DNA from: Planctomycetota bacterium | Lineage (GTDB): Bacteria > Planctomycetota > UBA8108 > JACQVS01 | Direction of reading: 5' to 3' | Length of the DNA stretch: 64,000 nt | Assembly (NCBI GenBank): GCA_028280485.1 | Contig: JANQLS010000175.1 | Span: 1 to 64,000 of the forward strand | Shown: positions 9,490 through 19,800 of the stretch, one piece after another | Numbering within the stretch: the first letter of the stretch is position 1 | Layout: every line of letters starts with the position of its first letter | Position numbers and translations under genes: made by a program | Notes under the pieces: generated by a model | The model's database searches: none | What the model saw: the letters and a program-made list of their open reading frames with translations, nothing else | What the model was told of the DNA's origin: nothing

Positions 9490-10026
9490 ATGAAGCTCCT
9501 TCAGTTACTTTTACTCACGTGCATTCTTTCAACGGGTTGTGCCATGAATAACCGCAACCATCTTTCAACTACGAACTGGGTAGACCGGACGATTGTTCCT
9601 GAAAACAAAGTAGCTCAGTGGGTAATGACTCCAGTGTGGATTCCCATCTGTTTCGTTACGTTTACTATCGACAATGTCATCATTTGTCCCATCGTATCAC
9701 TACCGAGCGCTTACGAAGATACAGAATCCTTCCTGAACGCTTACGATGAGGTCTCCAATCTGAGTGAAGGTGATCTCTATGCCGAGTGGGGATTCTATCC
9801 AGCGAAGGTGGTTTTCTCTCCACTAGTTTTTATTGGAGATTGGATTGGGAGGGGCTTATTTGCGGTGGATCCCAGAGCAGATGCTCTTTGGGGCTGGCCA
9901 CAGTGGGGTTATCAGTGGAAAAGAAACGAGGAGGGGCAATTGATTACGCCGATGGAGGGCTCTGCGGTTTATATCATTCCTTCGAACTCGAAGTCGGTGA
10001 CTGAAATTGAAGGAGTCGAGCCATGA
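9490..10026 (+). CDS. Small lipoprotein, second of three tandem paralogues
   Basis: 178 aa with a lipoprotein signal (ILSTGC). It starts one base after the stop of the previous gene and is preceded by a strong AAAAGGAGGG ribosome site lying inside the end of that gene. The block TPVWIPICFVTFTIDNVIICP matches the hydrophobic core of the neighbours. It is followed by WGFYPAKVVFSPLVFIGDW, which corresponds to the YYPSVEIIVFPMRIVTSF block of gene one. Function is unknown. The three genes seem to have arisen by tandem duplication followed by strong divergence. Confidence 0.85.
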   Translation: MKLLQLLLLTCILSTGCAMNNRNHLSTTNWVDRTIVPENKVAQWVMTPVWIPICFVTFTIDNVIICPIVSLPSAYEDTESFLNAYDEVSNLSEGDLYAEWGFYPAKVVFSPLVFIGDWIGRGLFAVDPRADALWGWPQWGYQWKRNEEGQLITPMEGSAVYIIPSNSKSVTEIEGVEP

Positions 10027-10454
10027 GAGTCGGAACTCTAATCACTTTGATTCTTTTTTTACTGATCGGCAATTCAGGTTGTGGTTTTCTTGACGAGGCG
10101 AGGGTCTGTGAGGGTTATATCGAAAACGTGGCTGAGCCCCTTTGGCCCGACGAACCAGCAGTAGCATTAGTCACTTGGCCCATATTAATTCCACTGCATG
10201 CCGGAGGATTAGCCGTTAGTGCTACTGTCGACCAAACGTGTAGAACCTTTGAGAGTGCGGTCCCTGCTTCGATCGAAACCAAGAATTACTTCTTACTGCC
10301 CGTGCCCGAGGACAATGTCCTTCTCCATCGGAGTTTAATCCTTCCCAAGTTTGTCGCAACTCCTCTCATTTGGGTTGGATCTTACCTGGTGCGATGGTTT
10401 CTTCCGATTGGCAGTGAAGATTTTGTGATCTCAGAACCGGAAGAGTCGGAATAG
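10023..10454 (+). CDS. Small lipoprotein, third of three tandem paralogues
   Basis: 143 aa. It overlaps the previous gene by four bases (ATGA), typical of translational coupling. The lipobox is GNSGC. The block TWPILIPLHAGGLAVSATVDQ and the later LPKFVATPLIWVGSYLVRW align with the two conserved segments of the preceding paralogues. It ends only 6 bases from the convergent stop of the helicase gene, with no hairpin terminator visible between them. Function unknown. Confidence 0.83.
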   Translation: MRVGTLITLILFLLIGNSGCGFLDEARVCEGYIENVAEPLWPDEPAVALVTWPILIPLHAGGLAVSATVDQTCRTFESAVPASIETKNYFLLPVPEDNVLLHRSLILPKFVATPLIWVGSYLVRWFLPIGSEDFVISEPEESE

Positions 10455-10460
10455 ACCTCG

Positions 10461-12230
10461 TTACTTCTTAACCTTATGGCGCTTTCTTTTTCGGTCTTTT
10501 ACCTGACTTGAATTTCCTTTAAACGATTTTGGCTTGGAAGAATCATCTCGATTCCTTCTTCGCTTAGGTCTCTCCCGACTCTTTTGCGACGAGCTACGTT
10601 TTTCAGGGTCAGATATCGCGAAGCGAACTTGCGTTCCTCGGATCGAAACCTCTTTCAAGTTCTGAATCACCGCGGGGGCGTATTTACTGGCGACATCGAC
10701 AAAGGTTACGCGATCACGTATATCGATAGAACCTACCGCATTTCCCGGAATCTGCGCTTCATTAGCGATAGCGCCGACGAGGTCTCCCGGTCGGATTCCC
10801 ATCTTTTTCCCGACGGGTACGAAAAGATTCACGCAATCGGTGAAATCTATTTTTTCGCGTTTGCGTTTTTCTTTTTTGCCAGATTTCGTTTTATCAAACT
10901 TAGAAAAATTGGGCTCGGGTTCGGTGATATGAAGCGGATTGTCTTTTGAAGCTAATGAGGCGAGGGCGGCTGCAATTTCTAATGGATCACAATCTTCCCG
11001 CTCGAACATCTCTTCGAGTACATCCATATAAGGACTGAGATCCGTTCTTTCGATCGTTTCGTAGACTTTCATCTGAAGTCTACGGGATCGCCCCTTGAGG
11101 AGCTCTTTGTTCGAAGGAATAGAGATAGGCTTCAGTTGTTCACCGGTAAATTTCTCGATCTCTTTTTGAATGCGTTTTTCTCTCGGGGTGAGAATGAGGA
11201 TCGAAACTCCCTCTCTCCCTGCTCTTCCAGTCCGACCGATGCGGTGAACGTAAACTTCAGGTTCCCACGGTGGATCGTAGTTGATCACGTGAGTGATGCC
11301 TTCTACATCCAATCCTCGAGCCGCGATATCGGTGGCGACAACTAACTGAATTCTTCGTTTCCTTAAGCGATTGACGATCTTTTCTCGCTGATCTTGGCTG
11401 AGGTCGCCGTGTAGCGCGGCGGCTTTGAGGCCTCTTTGACTCAGCGATTCAACGAGGCGATCACAGCCTGCTCGAGTGCGAGCAAAAATCAAAATGGCAT
11501 CCGTCGATTCTGATTCGATCAATCGGGCTAAGGCATTGAGCTTATCGGTGGGACGAACGATCAAGAGCCGCTGATCGATTTTTTCAACGGTTCGAGTTTT
11601 TTGCTCGATGGAAATCTTGATGGGATCACGGAGGTAAGAATCGGCGATCTTTTGAACTTGGTGAGGCAAGGTCGCTGAGAAGAGAGCCGTCTGGCGATTG
11701 GGAAGCATCTGCATGAAGATCTCTTCGACATCTTCGATGAAACCCATCTTCAGCATTTCATCCGCTTCATCTAAGACTGCGTAATGAACGTCGATCAATG
11801 AGAGTGCCTTTCGATTGAGGCAATCCTTGACTCGACCTGGAGTACCGACCACGACGTGAACTCCTGCTTTCAGTTTTCGGATTTGATCTTGGATGGGAGT
11901 ACCACCGTAAACCGTCAGTACTTTTAGTTTTTGAGACCTCCCGTAGAAGCTCAGGGCATCACTGACTTGAATCGCCAATTCCCGAGTTGGGCAGAGAATT
12001 AGTCCCTGAACGCAGCGTTCAGATAAATCGATCTTCTGGATGAGCGGTAGGCAAAAAGCCGCCGTTTTTCCGGTACCCGTTTGTGCTTGGCCGATGACAT
12101 CTCGGTGGCTGAGAAGCTCTGGGATGGCTTGGGCTTGAATCGGAGTCGGCTCCTGGTAGCCACCCTCGGAGAGTTTCTCAACTAACTCAGGATCTAAACC
12201 GAGGTGTTCGAAAGCATTCTTTTTAATCAT
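10461..12230 (-). CDS. deaD: DEAD-box ATP-dependent RNA helicase (DeaD/CsdA type)
   Basis: 589 aa. All core motifs are readable in order: Q motif (GYQEPTPIQAQAIP), Walker A AQTGTGKT (49-56), PTRELA, TPGR, DEAD, SAT, then the second RecA lobe with ARTRAGCDRLV, ATDIAARGLD and HRIGRTGRAG. After a linker comes a DbpA-like RNA-binding domain (about 465-545; VPVGKKMGIRPGDLVGAI). A basic Arg/Lys/Ser tail follows. This order is that of DeaD/CsdA, which unwinds structured RNA in ribosome assembly and cold adaptation. The gene is transcribed alone from a 369-bp region shared with a divergent lipoprotein gene. Confidence 0.95.
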   Translation of the reverse strand: MIKKNAFEHLGLDPELVEKLSEGGYQEPTPIQAQAIPELLSHRDVIGQAQTGTGKTAAFCLPLIQKIDLSERCVQGLILCPTRELAIQVSDALSFYGRSQKLKVLTVYGGTPIQDQIRKLKAGVHVVVGTPGRVKDCLNRKALSLIDVHYAVLDEADEMLKMGFIEDVEEIFMQMLPNRQTALFSATLPHQVQKIADSYLRDPIKISIEQKTRTVEKIDQRLLIVRPTDKLNALARLIESESTDAILIFARTRAGCDRLVESLSQRGLKAAALHGDLSQDQREKIVNRLRKRRIQLVVATDIAARGLDVEGITHVINYDPPWEPEVYVHRIGRTGRAGREGVSILILTPREKRIQKEIEKFTGEQLKPISIPSNKELLKGRSRRLQMKVYETIERTDLSPYMDVLEEMFEREDCDPLEIAAALASLASKDNPLHITEPEPNFSKFDKTKSGKKEKRKREKIDFTDCVNLFVPVGKKMGIRPGDLVGAIANEAQIPGNAVGSIDIRDRVTFVDVASKYAPAVIQNLKEVSIRGTQVRFAISDPEKRSSSQKSRERPKRRRNRDDSSKPKSFKGNSSQVKDRKRKRHKVKK

Positions 12231-12599
12231 GCGATTTTTAGGCAGAAGAGTTCTGCAATCTTTTAAGGGTGAAGTTCAGCAAATTTTCTGACTCAACTCT
12301 TGATTTAGGGGCGTTCAGCGCTTGTGATCCCCTAAAGCAAAACGGTCGAGACTATCACATGAGACTTCTTTCTCAGCATCTAATATCGATATTCTTTACC
12401 TAAAATGAAAATAAGTGAAAACCAGGACTATTATCTGTAAGGTTTTGTCACCTCTGACGATATCAAAGTGGCTCAAAAGGAATTCTTAGGCTTAAATAAT
12501 CGGTGAGGGGCTTGAGATTGCCCGAAACTCCGGTTATTTCTCTTTTCAAATCACTTTTTGCGTTGGTTCAGAATTTTAAAATCTAAGAAAGTAGAAGAT
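12231..12599. other. Divergent intergenic region, helicase / BamE-like lipoprotein
   Basis: This 369-bp stretch separates two divergent transcription units, so it should hold both promoters. No start codon with good coding continuation, repeat element or strong hairpin was seen. DeaD genes often have long leaders, which would fit the space, but no specific element can be pointed to. The reading frame of the downstream lipoprotein is open back to 12558, but that extension lacks signal-peptide character. Confidence 0.5.
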
Positions 12600-13010
12600 A
12601 TGAAGAAGTTCGCGGTTAACTTTTCGATTTTAAGTTTGTTCGTTCTGATCTCTGTCGGATCCGGCTGTGCCGTTATGGGACGGCGGCAAATCAATCAACC
12701 CCTCAGCGCGATCAATGTATCTAAATTGAAAGCCGGGATGACTAAAGCTCAAGTTACCGAGCTCTTAGGGGCTCCTCAAGACATTCTCTTCATTCGCAAA
12801 GACAACGATCCCGTTCGCGAGTTAGCGTATGTTTATAACCACACCACCACCAAGTACACGGGGGTCGTCTTCGCCTTCCTCAACTTTGGTAATTCCGATG
12901 AAAATCAGGATCGAGTCGTCGTCTTTTTAAATGCCGATGGCATCGTAGAACACATCGGCGCCACCTTGGAAGGTCAGAAAACGGATTACGGTTTCCCGTT
13001 TGGCTCATGA
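12600..13010 (+). CDS. BamE/SmpA-OmlA-like lipoprotein
   Basis: 136 aa from the ATG at 12600. An upstream in-frame codon at 12558 is rejected because it would put 14 charged residues before the signal peptide. The signal ends with SVGSGC (lipobox). The domain LKAGMTKAQVTELLGAPQDI is the characteristic BamE/SmpA fold start: helix, GMT, helix, LG-x-P. It is followed by strands (YVYNHTT, RVVVFLNADGIVEHI). The fold is found in the Bam accessory lipoprotein and many envelope proteins of unknown role. It overlaps the next gene by 4 bases, so the two are co-translated. Confidence 0.85.
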   Translation: MKKFAVNFSILSLFVLISVGSGCAVMGRRQINQPLSAINVSKLKAGMTKAQVTELLGAPQDILFIRKDNDPVRELAYVYNHTTTKYTGVVFAFLNFGNSDENQDRVVVFLNADGIVEHIGATLEGQKTDYGFPFGS

Positions 13011-14083
13011 GAAGTCTTAGAAAATTATTGAAGAGTCGTACTCTCTATTCGTTATCTGGAGGCATCCTCTATTTATTATTGATGGGTGGTTGCGCTCTGG
13101 ATATCGCTCGTGAACGCGTGGGGACTCCATTAGACATCGAAGCTTACGAAGAGCTGAAGGTGGGGGAGTCGGATCTTGGAGTTAGTTTAGAGAAGCTCGG
13201 TGCCCCCCATCTGATCGAGAGAGAGAACGACGACTCAGAAACGCATCTCTGGTGGGTCCATCGGGACCTCGCTGATATCAATTTCCGATTTCAGTTTCCT
13301 GTTTCGGTTCTCGGTTATCGTCATAATGTATTTCAATATTTTCAGGGAGATGAACAAAGTAATACTTTTCATCTCGTTTTTGACGATGCGGGAAACTTAC
13401 TAAGTAAAGAAGTGCAAATCGCCGAAGATTATCTTGAGCTCGACGAAGAAGGAGTCGAAGGGCGTTTTCATATCTCTCCTCGGGTTGAATACAGTTTCTT
13501 GCTCGATGGCGATGCCGATATCGATGATTACGATGAACTCTTTCACCGTGGACCTTATTTCGGATTGGATATCGGTTATCAACCAGTGGCCCCTCTGACC
13601 CTTGGCTTGAACGTGGGTTACCAACAGTATCAAGGGCGGCACCTCGAGGATGCTCAAGTCCCTACCCAATTCCATGATTTAGAACTTTACTCAGCTGAGA
13701 TTTCGGTACGCTTACAAGTACCATTCGAGGTCTTCTCGAATATCTTTGATTACCAAGAACTTCGTCGAGTTCTTCTTACTGAAGATCCCGCTCTCTACGA
13801 TGGATGGTTACTCTATGTCGAAGGGACTGTAGGTGTCACCTTTAATGAAGATGTGCCCGTTGAAATTCAAAATGTTCGAACTGGAGATTTTATCGACGAT
13901 GGGCTGGTTTTGTCGAACACAGCAGGGGTAGGAATCGAGTACAGTCTCAAGCATATGAGTTTTCGCCTGGGGGGAACTCTACGCACCTTAGACGCCTTTG
14001 AAAGCGGCAATTCACCCTTGGCCGACGATCTGGAAGAACTCAATATATGGGGAGTGAGCGCCTCGCTGAGTTTGAAGTTTTAA
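13007..14083 (+). CDS. Lipoprotein with predicted beta-strand-rich C-terminal half
   Basis: 358 aa, overlapping the BamE-like gene by ATGA. The signal and lipobox are LLLMGGCAL. Residues about 38-140 again resemble a BamE-like module (YEELKVGESDLGVSLEKLGAPHL then FHLVFDDAGNLLSKEV). From about 150 the sequence alternates polar and hydrophobic residues with many aromatic positions (PYFGLDIGYQP, LTLGLNVGYQQYQG, GVGIEYSLKHMSFRLGG, WGVSASLSLKF). It ends in a terminal Phe, as outer-membrane barrels do. A lipidated N-terminus joined to a barrel is unusual, so an outer-membrane location is an inference. The substrate is unknown. Confidence 0.75.
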   Translation: MRSLRKLLKSRTLYSLSGGILYLLLMGGCALDIARERVGTPLDIEAYEELKVGESDLGVSLEKLGAPHLIERENDDSETHLWWVHRDLADINFRFQFPVSVLGYRHNVFQYFQGDEQSNTFHLVFDDAGNLLSKEVQIAEDYLELDEEGVEGRFHISPRVEYSFLLDGDADIDDYDELFHRGPYFGLDIGYQPVAPLTLGLNVGYQQYQGRHLEDAQVPTQFHDLELYSAEISVRLQVPFEVFSNIFDYQELRRVLLTEDPALYDGWLLYVEGTVGVTFNEDVPVEIQNVRTGDFIDDGLVLSNTAGVGIEYSLKHMSFRLGGTLRTLDAFESGNSPLADDLEELNIWGVSASLSLKF

Positions 14084-14114
14084 CGCTGGTGGGGCGAATC
14101 TTTATCCTCCTCTA

Positions 14115-14138
14115 ATCCGGCTTGAAATCCGGCTTGAA
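14115..14138 (+). repeat. Short 12-bp tandem repeat
   Basis: The 12-mer ATCCGGCTTGAA occurs twice in direct succession in the gap between the lipoprotein gene and the oxidoreductase gene. It may be a slippage product; no function is seen. Confidence 0.5.
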
Positions 14139-14267
14139 ATCATTGCAAAACTGCTATAAGTTGTTGGGCTTCCACGTTGTTACATTTTTATTCGTTCACC
14201 CCCAAATGACGTGTCACCGTTTCTCTGACGAGTAGCGAGTTTCACGTACAATTCGTCAGGAAACATC

Positions 14268-15425
14268 ATGCCCGAGAAGATTCGAGCCGGAATTATTGGT
14301 ACCGGATTCATCGGTCCCGCTCATATCGAAGCTGGACGTCGTTTAGGAAATATAGAATTCATCGCCTTGGCGGAATACAACGAAGAACTCGCCCGAGCAA
14401 AAGCCGATGAACTTTCTATCCCCCGTGCCTACGGTGATTATAAAGAACTCATCGCTGATCCTGATGTGCAGATTGTTCACAACTGTACTCCCAACCATCT
14501 ACACTTCGAAGTCAACAAAGCCATCATCGAAGCTGGGAAGCACGTGATTAGTGAGAAGCCCTTGGCGATGAACAGTGCGGAGAGTAAGAAGTTAGTGGAG
14601 ATGGCAAAAGAAGCTGGTGTCATCAATGCGGTCAGCTTCAACTACCGTTATTATCCTCTCGTCCAACACGCTCGCCAAATGGTCGAAAAAGGTGAAGTTG
14701 GAGACATCTTCAATGTTCATGGAAGCTACCTTCAAGATTGGCTTTATTTGAACACCGATTGGAACTGGCGCCTCGAACCTGAACTCTCAGGGGAAAGCCG
14801 AGCTATCGCTGACATCGGGAGTCACTGGTGTGATTTAATTCAATTCATCACGGGTAAAAAGATCACTAAGGTCTTTGGTGACCTTCGTACTGTTCATAAA
14901 ACAAGAATGAAGCCCAAGAAGGAAGTCGAAACCTACTCCGGTAAAATGCTTCAACCCAGTGACTATGAGCCTCAAGACATCAATACTGAGGACTACGCCT
15001 CTGTTTTATTTGAATTAGAAGGCGGGGCTCATGGGGTTTGTACGGTCAGCCAAGTTTCGGCGGGTAGAAAAAATCGCGTCTTCTACGAAATCGATGGTTC
15101 GAACTGCGCCCTAGCTTGGGATCAAGAACGACCCAATGAACTTTGGGTAGGTTACCGTGATAAGTCGAATGAGGTTTTGGTCAAAGACCCTTCACTTCTC
15201 CATGAAGAAGCTCGCGAATACGCTCACTATCCTGGTGGTCACCCGGAAGCTTACCCCGATGGTCCTAAGAATCTCTTCCGAAATGTCTACCGACATATTG
15301 CTGAAGGTACGATGCCTGAGAATCCCGATTGGAGTACCTTCCTCGATGGTCACAATGAAGTCGCCATCTGTGAAGCCGTCCTCAAGAGTTCAAAGTCGAA
15401 TCAATGGGTCGACGTCGAGTATTGA
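14268..15425 (+). CDS. Gfo/Idh/MocA family NAD(P)-dependent oxidoreductase
   Basis: 385 aa, cytoplasmic. The Rossmann fold starts at residue 7 with GIIGTGFIGPAH (GxGxxG). EKPLAMN, the lysine-containing signature of this family, is near residue 97. The C-terminal alpha/beta domain includes SHWCDLIQFITG, with a His in the usual catalytic region. An AGGAAA ribosome site precedes the ATG. Members oxidise or epimerise sugars and inositols with NAD(P); the substrate cannot be told from sequence. The convergent neighbour is from the same family, and both end at the shared terminator. In Planctomycetota such paralogues are abundant. Confidence 0.93.
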   Translation: MPEKIRAGIIGTGFIGPAHIEAGRRLGNIEFIALAEYNEELARAKADELSIPRAYGDYKELIADPDVQIVHNCTPNHLHFEVNKAIIEAGKHVISEKPLAMNSAESKKLVEMAKEAGVINAVSFNYRYYPLVQHARQMVEKGEVGDIFNVHGSYLQDWLYLNTDWNWRLEPELSGESRAIADIGSHWCDLIQFITGKKITKVFGDLRTVHKTRMKPKKEVETYSGKMLQPSDYEPQDINTEDYASVLFELEGGAHGVCTVSQVSAGRKNRVFYEIDGSNCALAWDQERPNELWVGYRDKSNEVLVKDPSLLHEEAREYAHYPGGHPEAYPDGPKNLFRNVYRHIAEGTMPENPDWSTFLDGHNEVAICEAVLKSSKSNQWVDVEY

Positions 15426-15444
15426 TTCACTCCTTAAAATACCT

Positions 15445-15483
15445 AAAAAAAGCCCACGAATCAGAGATTCGTGGGCTTTTTTT
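15445..15483. terminator. Bidirectional intrinsic terminator between two oxidoreductase genes
   Basis: A perfect 18-bp stem (15445-15462 with 15466-15483) closes a 3-base AGA loop. The GC-rich part GCCCACGAATC is flanked by A7 on the left and T7 on the right, so it works as a terminator on both strands. It lies 20 bp after the stop of the forward gene and 41 bp from the stop of the reverse gene. Confidence 0.95.
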
Positions 15484-15523
15484 ATGCTTGTTTTAGATTC
15501 TTAAAAGCAGGCTTCGGTTTCGC

Positions 15524-16714
15524 TTATTTGATTTCGCTAAGGCTCACCGGAACGCGCTTGTTGTCGGATTCCACTACAGCGGTCAAGACTCGTTGTACGA
15601 TGTAAGAGTCCGCGAAGTCAGGCATAGGAACGACGGGCTCTTCGCCGCCGATCATTTTGAAGATATCCGAGCTTTGATTGATGAAGCTGTGTTCGTATCC
15701 AAGGATATGCGCGACTGGCCACCATGCGCCAGCGTAAGGATGGTTGGCGTTTCCGTTGGTGACATTGATCGTCGACCAGCCTTGGAGGTGTTCAGGAAGG
15801 GTGTTGTCGTACCATTCGAGTTCATTCATTCTTTCGAAATTGAACTTGATAGCTCCCTTTTCACCATGGATTTCTAAGCGATTGCTATTTTTGTAACCAG
15901 TTGAAAGGCGAGTGGCTTCGAAAGTAGCTAAGGCTCCACTTTCCATTCTTGCGATGAAGAGCACGATATCGTCGACAGTGCTTTTACCCGTTTTTGTGGA
16001 AGTGTCAGCACCTCGGCCCGATATTTCACCACCGGTACTTTCGAGGATCTTACGTTCTTTGATGACGGTTTCCATGGTCGAACCGATGACTTCACTGACT
16101 TCGTCGCCCGTGATAAATCGAGCGGTATCGATGGTGTGTGCACAAAGGTCGCCAAGTGAACCACTACCGGCGACTTCACCTTGGAAGCGCCACATCAAAG
16201 GAGTATCGGGACCCGCCCAGTCTTGAAGGTAGCAGCCACGGATTTGGTAAATTTTACCGAGGCGGCCTTCTTTGACCAATTGGTGAGCTAAGGCGACTGC
16301 GGGGCAGCGACGATAGTTGTACCAGACAAACGTTTTACCAGGGGCTTTGGCAGCAGCTTCGGCCATTTGGCGAGCGCTGTCGAGGGTGTGAGCTAAAGGC
16401 TTTTCGCACGCGACATGTTTACCGGCTTCTAAGGCTGCGATCGAGTGCTCGGCGTGAACATTATTAGGGGTCGTGACATCAACTAAGTGAATATCAGGAT
16501 TGGCAACCGTTTCTTGCCAATTGGTGGAAGCATTGTTCCAGCCCCAGCGTGATGCAAATTCTTTGATCTCAGCTTCGTTACGAGCGCAGATCGTATGCAT
16601 GACTGGATCGACGGGAAGGTCAAAAAACTTACCGACTTTTAAGTAGGCGTTGGAGTGGGCACGCCCCATGAACTTAGAACCAATCAAGGCAACGTTACAA
16701 GTTTTGCCAGACAT
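15524..16714 (-). CDS. Gfo/Idh/MocA family NAD(P)-dependent oxidoreductase
   Basis: 396 aa. The N-terminal Rossmann motif is degenerate (ALIGSKFMGRAHS; GxKxxG instead of GxGxxG), but the family signature CEKPLAHT near residue 113 and the downstream HTIDTARFITGDE segment are clear. The start codon is backed by GGGAGGA about 7 bases upstream. It converges on the forward oxidoreductase at 14268; identity between the two looks low, so they are probably not a recent duplication. Role: sugar or polyol dehydrogenase or a related activity in the cytoplasm, substrate unknown. Confidence 0.93.
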   Translation of the reverse strand: MSGKTCNVALIGSKFMGRAHSNAYLKVGKFFDLPVDPVMHTICARNEAEIKEFASRWGWNNASTNWQETVANPDIHLVDVTTPNNVHAEHSIAALEAGKHVACEKPLAHTLDSARQMAEAAAKAPGKTFVWYNYRRCPAVALAHQLVKEGRLGKIYQIRGCYLQDWAGPDTPLMWRFQGEVAGSGSLGDLCAHTIDTARFITGDEVSEVIGSTMETVIKERKILESTGGEISGRGADTSTKTGKSTVDDIVLFIARMESGALATFEATRLSTGYKNSNRLEIHGEKGAIKFNFERMNELEWYDNTLPEHLQGWSTINVTNGNANHPYAGAWWPVAHILGYEHSFINQSSDIFKMIGGEEPVVPMPDFADSYIVQRVLTAVVESDNKRVPVSLSEIK

Positions 16715-16882
16715 GATGAAATCCTCCCGCGATGGACTCCCACGATAAGGTTTCGCGCTGGAGTCATGAAGTGATATGCGATTTGAGATGTTGCTCAGTA
16801 CACGTTTCCCTGAGCACTGGGGGAAACGGAGACGATAGCAGAAACCGAGCGCTCTCGCAAGGGTTCGTAAAGCCTTAAAATG

Positions 16883-19800
16883 TCAATTCTTAGCTTGCTT
16901 AAATGGAGGGGGAGGAGGGTGTCCCGTGCGGACGAGGCAAATCTCCCGTAGATCGATGAGAAATCCTCGGGGTTGTCCTTGAGCTTTAAAGGAGAGGCGC
17001 GTCGTGCCTGTTGGGAGTTTGATTTCGCCTAGTTTGATTTGTCGGTAGTCATCCCAGGTGCCCGTAGAGCCCACTCGACCTTGCAGGACTTGATCACCGG
17101 CTTGGAGAATAAAAGGATTGTTCGCAATATTTTGGGCGGCGGCCCAATCTAAGTACACTTCAAAGGTAGCTGATTGAGCTGAATGTTCGAGAGTCCAGAT
17201 CGCTTGATCGTTCTCACTTCCCCAAAACCCTAAATTCTTGTATCGGCCTTCGAAGACGAGAGTGTTGCCGTAGATTTCGGCGTGAGTAGCCTGAAGCCGG
17301 AAGACTTTCCCATCACCTGCTTTTACCACTTGGGGTTGGTTTCCAGCGAACTTTTTAGGGGGAACTTGGTTCTCTAAAATATAGGCGATCACATCGATCA
17401 TGGCGTCGGGAGTGATGAACTCCTCTAAGCCATTGGGCATCATCGAATCGGAACTTCGTTGGAGTGTACCGGGGAGGATGTCTTTCTTTAAGAGTTGAGC
17501 TTGAATGTTATTCAATCCTTGAAGGGTGATACTCGTCGAAGTTTCTTCCTTCAAGATTCCGCTATGGATTTCTCCCTTGTTAGTAATCACGGTGTAATTT
17601 TTATACTTATCTTCGATGGCCCTATTGGGATCTAAAATATGGGTAGTGAAATACTCGGGAGTCTTTGTGACTAAACCCATCAAATTAGGTCCTACTTCGT
17701 GGCCGACGGCTCCGACTTTATGACAAGATGCACAATGTTTGCTGAAGATGCTGAGGCCTTGATTCGCATCGGGTTTTCTTGTTGCTGACGCCAAGTAAGA
17801 GTCGATCAATTTTTGTTTTTCGGGGTGAGCATTCTTTCGAAAGAATTTTGAGGCGAGGCTCGAAATCTCCCCATTAGGATGCTTCAGCAAGAACTGGCGG
17901 TGAGTGGCTTGAATCTCTCCAATTGAGACCTGTTTTTTCTCGATGGCTTTTAAAAGTGAAACTGTTCCAGCGCCATTTTTTATTAGGTAACTCAGGAGTT
18001 GAGCCTTAATCGAGTCCGGGTATTTATCCCAATTTTCAAGAATACTCTTCGACACTGCCTTAAATGGAAATCGATCGAGTGTTTTGAATGCAGCTCTTTT
18101 TAATGTGGCATCGCTCGAGTGACAAGCTAAGTGAAGAACCAGCGAAATATCTTCGTTTAAAGTGCTTTCTTGAATTTGGAGCAGATTCAGAAATATTCTT
18201 TTAGAGGCGATGGAGGTCTGTTTCTTCTTAAGAAGTGCTCGTGACTGTTTTCTCAGGCGATCGAGTTGAGTTTTTACTTCAGAATTTGAAGCTAACTTTT
18301 CAAGTGAAAGGTCTTTTACTCTCAGATGAGTTTCGAGTTCGGCCAAGACTTTTAATTGCCATTCTTGAACGGATGGTTCGGAATTGAGAAGGATGGTAAT
18401 ACAGGAACGAATTTGTTTTTGGTCTCCGTTACCTAATGCGGTTCGAATGAGAGCCGATACTAAATTCGATCCATTGGCAGCTTGATTCTTTGAACTTAAT
18501 AGCCCATTGAGAACGGACTCAGGAGCCCGACCCGAGCTACTCAGTCCGGCGGACACCATGTAGGGATTTTGATGGTGGCGGGCTAAGAGACTTCCTAGAG
18601 CCTCACTGAGTGCTATCGAATTGAATTCCCCGACCGAGTTGGCGAGTTGTAGTAGAACTTGGGGGTGATCTTCAGCCTCAGCTTGTCGAATCAAAGCTTC
18701 GATGATTTGAGAGTTGTCGGCCGAACGCCCTGTTTTTTCTGCAATCCGAATGGCGTGTCGGCGTACATGAGGGTGGGGATCGTTGAGCGCAATTAAGTGG
18801 ATCTCTTCAGGTAAGGTTTTCAATCCATCGAGCACACAAAGGGTGTGTAAGCGTTGAAGAGGGTTCGCGCTTTCGATAAAAGTTTTTACTAATAGAGAAG
18901 TTGGCTTCTGTTGATCCCTCCAAAGAAGTTCACGGTGGGCCCGATCTCGAATCCAACCGTTAGGGTGCTTTAAGAGATCGATGATGTCTTGAGTGTTCAG
19001 TTTATTGAAATGGGGGGGAGTCCATGATTTTTGATCTCGAAGCTTAACGCGATAGATTCGTCCGCGGTCAGCTCCAGAGCGAACGTCGACAATTTTTTCT
19101 AAGTCGTCTGCGATCCAAGTGGGATGCTCGATCACTAAGCGGTACATGTCGGCGATCCAAAGTGCACCGTCTGGGCCAGTTCTCAGCATCGTTGGCCGAA
19201 ACCAGCTGTCGCTACTCCTGAGAAATTCACTCTGAATTTCTTCTTCAGGTTTAGTTTGATCGAGTCTCAAGCCGTTCCAACGAAGTTGCCGACGATGAAC
19301 GATATTGTGAACCGGAGCGCTCGTGAACATATTTTCGTAGACGTCGGATCCTAAGGAGGTATCTCTGAATCGAATCGTACCACAGCCCGAAGTGAATCGC
19401 CCGGGTTGACCCGGTGGGGGAGGCACGTAGCCACTCCAATGGCTCATCACTCGGCTGATGGGATAGAGCGGAGAGTTGTCCAAAGTCGAGACTCGGTGGC
19501 TCGAGGAAGTGTAGCGAACATGGGGATTACGTTTGAGGTAACGATCCTCCAAAATGTATTGATAGAGTGGGAAGCTGTTGTTAGCACCAAACCAGTTTCC
19601 CCAATCATCCCGATTCCTTCCGTGTTGAGTGTAGCCACTCAAGGCTTCGATCTTTCCGGTGTCAGGTTGAATTCTTAAATCCCGTCCGCTGATATTGACG
19701 CGATCCTTACTCTTCGGTGAAGTGATGACTCCATGACTGTCTCCATTGGCGACATGAACCCAATTGTCGAGACCCCAAACCAATCCATTCACCTGATGCT

